A stretch of DNA of 64,000 nucleotides, taken from assembly GCA_025529335.1 (NCBI GenBank), contig JAMYHX010000164.1:1-64000 (forward strand). Reading direction: 5' to 3'. The position numbers were made by a program, and so were the translations under genes. The DNA comes from Rhizopus sp. PT2906. Lineage: Eukaryota > Mucoromycota > Mucoromycetes > Mucorales > Rhizopodaceae. Shown one piece after another: positions 57,835 through 64,000 of this stretch; the first letter of the stretch is position 1, and each line of letters starts with the position of its first letter. Below the pieces are notes generated by a model. That model had not been told where the DNA came from. It did no database searches and saw only the letters and a program-made list of their open reading frames with translations.

Positions 57835-59853
57835 TCAATTATCTGTTGAAAGCATTTGCTTTAGTTCTTTCAGTTCGCTATCAAAACCAAGTGCCCTCAA
57901 TTCTTCATCATTCGCCAAGGTTGTTTGTGGATCTGGTAACAAGTCTTGCTGTAGTAATGATTGTACCTGTGCTTGTTCTTGTTCTTTTTGTTCTTCTTTT
58001 TCTTCTTGAATAGGATTAGGCTTGAGCTTTAGATAAGTGTTGCATGCACACTCAAGATCATCATGCAAGTTTTGATTCTTTAAGAATTCACAAAGACACC
58101 GTGCCATCCCATCTGGCATTCCCTCGTATTTACGACTTGCGACTCCCAAGATCCGCATGACTCTCAGAATCATCGACTTACACTGTGCCTGTTCTCCAGT
58201 CTTTTCGAGCGCAATCATACAGAACACGGTGGAGGCCTGATAGATGCATGTCAAGAAGAACTGAAAGACACACCACTCAAACTGTTCATTATATAGCTCT
58301 GCTAATTCGACAATAGCCACTGCAGATTTTATGCACTGTATCTTTGACTTTGCTCGCTGACTATGGATGTCATCGTTTACATTGATGTTCTTGAAGATAT
58401 GCTTGTGTATATTGATCCATTGACGCTCATACTCCATTTTTAACAGTAATGAAGCCTGTCTCTCGATAGACGCATAGGCTGACGATGGACTTTCGACGTG
58501 ATTGACAAAGTTATCCGGCAGTCGTTCGTACCAGTCTATCAAGGATCTTTCTCTTGCCAGCAAGACCTTTTCTGATGCACCACATAGTGCTAGTTTTGTA
58601 GTCTGTTTACCAATCTTTATCAACTCTACGTGGTAAACATAATATGCTTCTCTAATCCTAGTTTGCTCAAAACGCATGATATCCTGTTTACACTTTATCC
58701 CCTTTAATATTTTGTCGTTCAGTACATTAATTTCATTATAGTCTACGTTATGGTCGCTGTCATCAATAATGCAAGGTTCACCCGAGTCGTAGTTATTAAG
58801 GTAATCATTATATCGTAAAGCCAGGCCAAGCTTCAAGTATCGTTTTCTCATCATGATGTCCATTCTATACTGAGATCGACTAGCGCCCAGTTCGAGCCAC
58901 TTACGGTAACCCAAATCGAGATAAATCTGTGTCTTTGAGTAGCGCTTACAGATCAAGCAGCTCATGGATAAATTGATGATAGCCTCGATAAGAGCACAAC
59001 TCGCAGGAGCGTCGAAATACTCCATCAGTTCTTCCCTTGCTCGATCATAATAGTACCCAGCCAGATCTGGCGCATTGGGACATAGCGCTCGGTCATGGCG
59101 CATGATATGCAAGAACACTCTCGAGAGAGCAGAATCCGTACAGAGCCGATTAAGCTTTGGATCAGTCGATCTGTTCCAGAACGAATCCCAGTCGGAAGCA
59201 AATTTGGGATGCAAACAGTTCCAGCTGATTTGTAAGATACATTGTAAAGGGTTTGGAATCATGCTCTTCAAGAGGTTATCAAGGTTCATACAACAATGTT
59301 TATAGTCATCAATTGCGAAATGTGGATTCTTTAATGATGCATTGAGCCAGTACTCTGCTGCCTGATAATAGGATGATGAGGCTGTTGAGCTTGTTGAAGG
59401 AGTGCAGGGTGAAGAATAGAGTTCGAGTGATTGCTCTTGTGCGTCTTCTTGCATACATTCTTTGCCTTGTTGCAACCTTCGAATTTTGTGCACTGCTTCA
59501 ATCAGTTGCTCTACACTGGTAATATTGGTATCGATTCGTAATAGATTGTCAGGCTGAAATGATAAAACCCACTTCATGTCATTAATGGAAGAGCTGTCTA
59601 GCAGCGGGTGCTGGTCTAATAGTTGTTCAATGGCAATCGTAGGGTCTGGCTTCGGCTTGACTTGCAAGTGTTGTGATGCCTTTTCTAATTCGGCAGTTGT
59701 CTTTCTCAAGAGTGACTTTGACTTTTCAATCCAAGAGTTGATCTCGTAAAATGCCACTTGCAAGCTTTGCAAGTCTTCATAAGGCATAGGTAGTTTACTA
59801 CAATCTTTGGAACCATTCGCTTTTTTCTTTTTGCTATCTTTATTATTTGACAT
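57835..59853 (-). CDS. Fungal-specific transcription-factor-domain protein without a visible zinc cluster
   Basis: Single exon, 672 aa from MSNNKDSKKKKANGSKDCSK. The N-terminus is Lys-rich but has no Zn2Cys6 pattern (C-x2-C-x6-C), so a DNA-binding domain may be absent or lie in an unseen upstream exon. Residues ~40-75 form a short coiled coil. The middle (~200-480) has the helical fungal TF homology region: YYQAAEYWLNASLKNPHFAI, LSRVFLHIMRHDRALCPNAP, ALIEAIINLSMSCLICKRYS, QIYLDLGYRKWLELG, then WYERLPDNFVNHV. The tail is acidic/Gln-rich. A run of ~34 T and TTTCTACAG precede the ATG, which looks like a splice acceptor; an upstream exon (ATG at 59952) may exist. Targets unknown. Confidence 0.7.
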   Translation of the reverse strand: MSNNKDSKKKKANGSKDCSKLPMPYEDLQSLQVAFYEINSWIEKSKSLLRKTTAELEKASQHLQVKPKPDPTIAIEQLLDQHPLLDSSSINDMKWVLSFQPDNLLRIDTNITSVEQLIEAVHKIRRLQQGKECMQEDAQEQSLELYSSPCTPSTSSTASSSYYQAAEYWLNASLKNPHFAIDDYKHCCMNLDNLLKSMIPNPLQCILQISWNCLHPKFASDWDSFWNRSTDPKLNRLCTDSALSRVFLHIMRHDRALCPNAPDLAGYYYDRAREELMEYFDAPASCALIEAIINLSMSCLICKRYSKTQIYLDLGYRKWLELGASRSQYRMDIMMRKRYLKLGLALRYNDYLNNYDSGEPCIIDDSDHNVDYNEINVLNDKILKGIKCKQDIMRFEQTRIREAYYVYHVELIKIGKQTTKLALCGASEKVLLARERSLIDWYERLPDNFVNHVESPSSAYASIERQASLLLKMEYERQWINIHKHIFKNINVNDDIHSQRAKSKIQCIKSAVAIVELAELYNEQFEWCVFQFFLTCIYQASTVFCMIALEKTGEQAQCKSMILRVMRILGVASRKYEGMPDGMARCLCEFLKNQNLHDDLECACNTYLKLKPNPIQEEKEEQKEQEQAQVQSLLQQDLLPDPQTTLANDEELRALGFDSELKELKQMLSTDN

Positions 59854-59863
59854 AAAGCTGTAG

Positions 59864-59902
<39 letters not shown>

Positions 59903-60158
59903 AGAAGAAAGTCTTGTCTTTCCGCGGAAGTCTTGTATTTAGGATGAATCATCCATAACCAATATCACTGGTTTATCTTTCATCAAATATCGATGTCATC
60001 ACACTCACAGTTGCGTAAGGCAGATGTTAAGCGTATTACACAGAGCGCATTACGCATCCAAGTAAATGCCTTGTGTTTTTTTAAACAAGTTAATGACGTT
60101 TTATTATGGGTCCTGCATAAATATATAAAACGGATAATAATTTAACATTTTATTATTT
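59854..60158. other. 5' flank of the TF-domain gene and 3' flank of 5MP
   Basis: Contains an A run (59866-59900, T on the coding strand) and a perfect 10 bp palindrome TTCCGCGGAA at 59920-59929 flanked by GTCTTG on each side. No other gene was recognised. Confidence 0.5.
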
Positions 60159-61590
60159 TTATTCTTCATCGCTGCTATCTTCATCATTTTCCTTTAACCA
60201 AGTAATAAAAGGTTCCATCTGCTTCAAGAAGAGGGTCTTTCCTTGAACAAGATGAGCTTTATCATTCCAATAGAGAATAGCATTATCTGAGAGAACATCG
60301 TTCTTGTAGAGGGTTTGAACAATCTTGCGGAAATACTTGTTCAACTTGACATCTTCGTAGCAGGACAATTGAGCCTTTTGAAGGAGAACAATTTCTGTCT
60401 TGGGTGAGGTCGAAAATGCCTCTAATACCTTAGACCAGCGATTGATAGCACGCAAGACTTGAGATTCAAGTTGATCAGGACGAGCGTTCATAGTGTCTAG
60501 GGTACTAATGATGGACTGCCAAACAATTGGCACCACCTCTGCTTCATTCAATCCAGCTTCCTTCATGGAACTCTTGATAAAGTTAATGACAGCAGTTTCA
60601 GTTGCATCGTTCATCAATTGTTCATGCAACTCATTCAAGAGACTACCCTTCTTGGAGTTCTTCTTGTTCTTGAGATAATAATCTACAAATCCTTTCATTT
60701 CTTCTGCTTCAAAATGACGAACAAGACAATCTTCATCCCTTTTGTTAGGAGGGAAAAATTCGATAACATGAGCATCCAAATCTTCGCTGCTCAAATAACG
60801 GCCGAGCTGTTCGACCGATTGCTCTTCCATAATCGTACGGAACACGGTGGTAGTAAAGTCCAAGGAGTGGCCTTCTTTAACAAGGTAATCCTTAAAAAGA
60901 ACTTTCAACACGGATGTAGGCACAAGCTGGTTACAGATAAACAAGCTAGTTGATTTGGCCAACTTGGAGTTCTCTTCGGGCTTCCATTTGTTGATATACT
61001 GCAAGAGGTTATGGAGGGTTTCACCCAGGATTCTTTGTAAATATTTGTAACGACGAATCAATTTACTAAATACTTCAACGTATTTTTTAATCACGGCGGC
61101 ATCATCTTCTGCTGCAAAAATGCAGAAAGAGCTTCGTTCAGAATCATCGTTAATAATACCTCCAGCTTCTATAGGAAGAGTTACTAATTTTGTTCACAAC
61201 CATATAATATAAACTTGCCTATAATGCCACCAGTTATAAGGATTTCAAAGAGTGAATCACCGTATTTACGATAGTCAAGAGTATTTCCAAGGGAGTCAAG
61301 TTTAGAAGATATAGCTTCAAAATCACCCTTCTTTACAGTATTCAATTGACCAAGTATATTTTCTCTAAAAACTAAAAATAGACAGTTAGCTCATGTACAT
61401 TTTTCTTTTTCCTTTATTCTTACTCTCAGGCTCGTGCTTAGCGTTTGCTTTTTGAACACCCTACGGATGAGAGATTAGCAAGTTGTTATGCATCTCTCCC
61501 TTTAATACCACTTACTTTTCTTTGTTTAATTCTTACACCATGCAAGACGGGTTTAGGATTAGTTGAAGCCTGGGATTGGGTAGAATTCAT
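60159..61590 (-). CDS. eIF5-mimic protein (5MP / BZW1-2 family)
   Basis: Competes with eIF5 for eIF2 and eIF3, tuning start-codon selection and reducing eIF2-dependent initiation. Four exons (61590-61516, 61460-61424, 61371-61219, 61168-60159) give 424 aa (human BZW1/2 419). Landmarks: RIKQRKGVQKANAKHEPEIF, LDYRKYGDSLFEILITGG, VEVFSKLIRRYKYLQRILGE, and a C-terminal W2 (MIF4G-like) domain with LLQKAQLSCYEDVKLNKYF, LYKNDVLSDNAILYWNDKAH and the acidic/aromatic end FITWLKENDEDSSDEE that contacts eIF2 beta. The third intron (61169-61218) is GC-AG, donor ATAG|GCAAGT. The protein is intact. Confidence 0.9.
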
Positions 61591-61899
61591 GTAACTTGCT
61601 AAAAACGATTACTCTCCTTTTTTTTCTTTGCGTTTGTAGCCTTGATTAGAAAAGAAGGAAAAAGAAAAAAAAAAGAGGTAAAATAGATTGCAGAATTTTT
61701 TTTATTTATTTAGGTGAGCACTATTCATTGTCAGCACTAGAGACACCTTTTTCCTTTTTCATGTTCATTTTTATTAACTGCGCCGCGTAAGTTAGAGCTT
61801 CAATCTAGTCCATTTAATGATTTCATACCCCGATACACGCTTAGACACACACGCAGTAAAAAAAAAAAAAAATGGTTGCTTATTTTTGATACAGGCAAT
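61591..61899. other. Divergent promoter region, 5MP / FANCI
   Basis: About 310 bp between start codons of divergent genes. It contains T- and A-rich tracts and a TTTTTGATACAG just before the FANCI ATG that looks like a 3' splice site, so FANCI may have an untranslated first exon here. Confidence 0.5.
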
Positions 61900-64000
61900 A
61901 TGGACGCTCAGCTACTCAAGTTGAGCAAACAAAAGGACAAGGCATTACTTAAGGAATTTCTTAATACTGTTCCTAATGATAAAGTAATATCTTCTTTTTT
62001 TCTCCTAAGAGGATGCGATCTAAGTGTTTGATCTAATATAGATTGCTGGCATTATCAAAACAAAGCTTCGTCAGTCAACAACAAATGACAGCGACATAGT
62101 CTTGTTGATTAGATCCGTCTTGATGAGTAACAACATTGAACTAAGTCTTGGAGATTATCATTGACACATTCTGCTCATTGATTAGGTTCACCCATTGAAG
62201 AAGGACAATCTAATCTAGATCGTCGACAAGTGGTCATTGACTGTATTATCGAATGGTAAATGACCCATTCTCATTGATATGCTTTCTTTAACGCTTTCTG
62301 TTAACAGGTTGAGTTCAGATCATAGGGATATCATAGACAAGTCCGGTCTAAGTTCGAGTGTGGTTAATTTGATTCTACCAGAAGTAAGATCGAACGACGT
62401 AATGTTACTATTATTAATTACTTTAAAGATTGAACTATTTCCTTCAAACACTTTACACGAGACAGCATTGACCATTATCAATCTTATCGATCAGTCAGAC
62501 ACAATTCATTCCAAGTTATTGGATATCTTCACCAAGATATGGAACGCACTCTCAGCAGCAAATGAGCAAACTGAGCTAAATGATGTCTTTGAGAAACTAA
62601 TCAGTGCAAACTGGGGAAATCAGTCTATCGTAGGTGTTTGTTCAGCTATGAATGAGATGGAACTATCAAACAAGCAGCTGGAGCAATGTATAAATTATAT
62701 GATAAGGTAACTTTCTTTCTTTGCTTTGGTTACACGAAAATAATGCAATCTTGACACAGAAAGCTACATGATGTTGATCTGGAGGGAGTGCCTCCATTTA
62801 TCTATCAGCTCTTGCTTGTCTCAAGAAAAGGTCATAAAAAGAATGTCCTCAAGGGTATATTCGATTACTTTAAGAACGAAAAAGATGATACCAGGTAAAA
62901 GAAAGAGAGAGAGAGTATACAATAGTTAATGTGATATCTATCTATAGTGTTGAAGGAACAGTCATGTTACATATATCATTTGCAGTCAAACAAGATCAGG
63001 AACTAGGAAATGAACTCGTTAAAATAATGAAAACCAATAAAATGAACCAATTAGACATTTTTAGCACTGCGACCTTATTATCAGTGGCAAGGATTCATAG
63101 ACTTCAGGATACTGTAAAAGAAGAAAGTGTATGGGACATATAAAAGCTTATTAATGAATGTATTAATAGATAATTGACTTGTTCAAATCGGCAATTATAT
63201 CTGCCTTCAAGGACAATGAAAGATATCAGCAATGTAACTGGATAACAAGTAAATAGGACAACAAATCACTTTCTACTGTTTATTCATATTGCGATTGATT
63301 AGAATACTCGACATCTGATTCAACTAGGTTTAGCGCTGTTCTACTAGAGATTGCTGACAGATCTGCAGCTGGATGGGATCAAGTCATTCAGAGCATGACT
63401 CGTCTATCATTTATATTAATTGACTCTGTGGCCAATCAAGGAGGCTTTTTTACTACAAGTCATTCAAGAAACAAGACAGGCGGAGAGCCCAATAATGCAA
63501 ACATCAATCTAGCTAATCTTGCTATTCATATTCTGGCACGATTATTCAAGCATCATGATGTTGTTAGAAGTGAAATATTGGAGCAGATCACGTCTCGTAT
63601 CGTAACAAGATCTAACAGTGCGAATGATTTTATTAGACTTTTAGAGGTCATCATTCGCGACTATCCTCATGCTATTGAAAAGCATTTAGCCACGGTAAGC
63701 TCAATATGTGTGTATATTCAGGCGTAGGAGGGACTCATGTTTGTGTATGTATTTCTATAGTTGAAAGATACGCTGGATCTACTTTCTTATTTACCCTTCC
63801 CGATTGCTGAGCGTTTACTAAACGCAGTTAGACCTATCATAAAGACAAACCAGCAATTTAGAGATGATTTGATACTTGTACTAAGGAAAAGCTTGTTTGC
63901 AAAGTAGGTTGCGAAATATGACTTTATTACAAGAATTAACATTTTGCCTTTCTATTAGAGACATTGATGGAAGAGAAGTTGCAGTGCGTGGATTTCTGAA
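61900..64000 (+). CDS. FANCI: Fanconi anaemia group I protein (FANCI), 5' part
   Basis: Partner of FANCD2 in the ID2 clamp that is monoubiquitinated at interstrand cross-links. Ten exons are visible (61900-61983, 62042-62126, 62186-62255, 62308-62706, 62760-62894, 62948-63113, 63170-63248, 63303-63694, 63761-63903, 63959-end); the gene runs off the window. About 530 residues are seen, all alpha-helical. Landmarks shared with human FANCI: NWGNQSIVGVCSAMNEMELS, EGVPPFIYQLLLVSRKGHKK, VEGTVMLHISFAVKQDQELG, LLSVARIHRLQD, WDQVIQSMTRLSFILIDSV, EILEQITSRIVTRSNSANDF, LILVLRKSLFAK. The ubiquitinated Lys and SQ cluster lie beyond the end. All visible introns are GT-AG and frames close at every join. Confidence 0.9.

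Noticed and set aside
59866..59900. Poly-A tract as a retrogene tail
   Set aside because: It lies at the 5' side of the intact single-exon TF-domain gene, on the wrong side for a tail; more likely a polypyrimidine tract before a splice acceptor.

Overview
This is a 64 kb piece of a eukaryotic nuclear chromosome, almost certainly from an early-diverging fungus (Mucoromycota, probably Mucorales). The evidence is intron-rich genes with 31-60 nt introns, AT-rich spacers full of homopolymer and TA/TG/CT runs, fungal-type genes (Jsn1/Puf2-like PUF, Opi1, Set5, Tyr1, Pik1, GDA1), and genes lost in yeast but kept in animals (FANCI, 5MP/BZW, TMEM242, Yippee). No bacterial features, rRNA, tRNA or CRISPR array were seen. 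Gene models below were spliced by hand; frames close across every junction unless stated.

Layout. 0.9-2.65 kb: copy 1 of a ~925 bp direct repeat lying flush against a decayed LINE reverse-transcriptase fragment. 4.8-13.5 kb: transportin, a coiled-coil protein, TMEM242, an Hda2/3-like Q-rich protein and prephenate dehydrogenase TYR1. 14.1-15.1 kb: repeat copy 2. 16.3-30 kb: PI4-kinase (Pik1), a three-repeat MYB factor, Opi1, an inositol-phosphate kinase, Set5 and a Ulp2/SENP6-type SUMO protease. 31.9-36.2 kb: a MetR-like bZIP and an RRM-PUF protein, convergent. 36.2-43.6 kb: gene-poor, with a small spliced Yippee gene and a 3 kb transposon with ~660 bp inverted arms. 43.7-49.6 kb: OLA1, a Sec2/Rabin GEF, an FCP1-like HAD protein and a GT2 polysaccharide synthase. 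49.8-54.3 kb: a broken Fanzor (eukaryotic TnpB) next to a truncated Helitron ORF. 54.7-64 kb: GSK3 kinase, GDA1, a fungal transcription-factor-domain protein, 5MP and the 5' part of FANCI.

The most notable items are the degenerate RNA-guided-nuclease-type Fanzor downstream of a Helitron remnant, and the long-TIR element with a spliced gene resembling a serine recombinase (Y-x-R-x-S motif kept, DRLSR-like motif replaced). Others are a 31 nt intron that is almost entirely a perfect hairpin, and at least four GC-AG introns with the donor AG|GCAAGT (or G|GCAAGT). Most housekeeping genes look intact; the transposon genes are decayed. Three inositol/phospholipid regulators (Pik1, Opi1, IP6K-like) lie within about 10 kb, but nothing shows that they are co-regulated.
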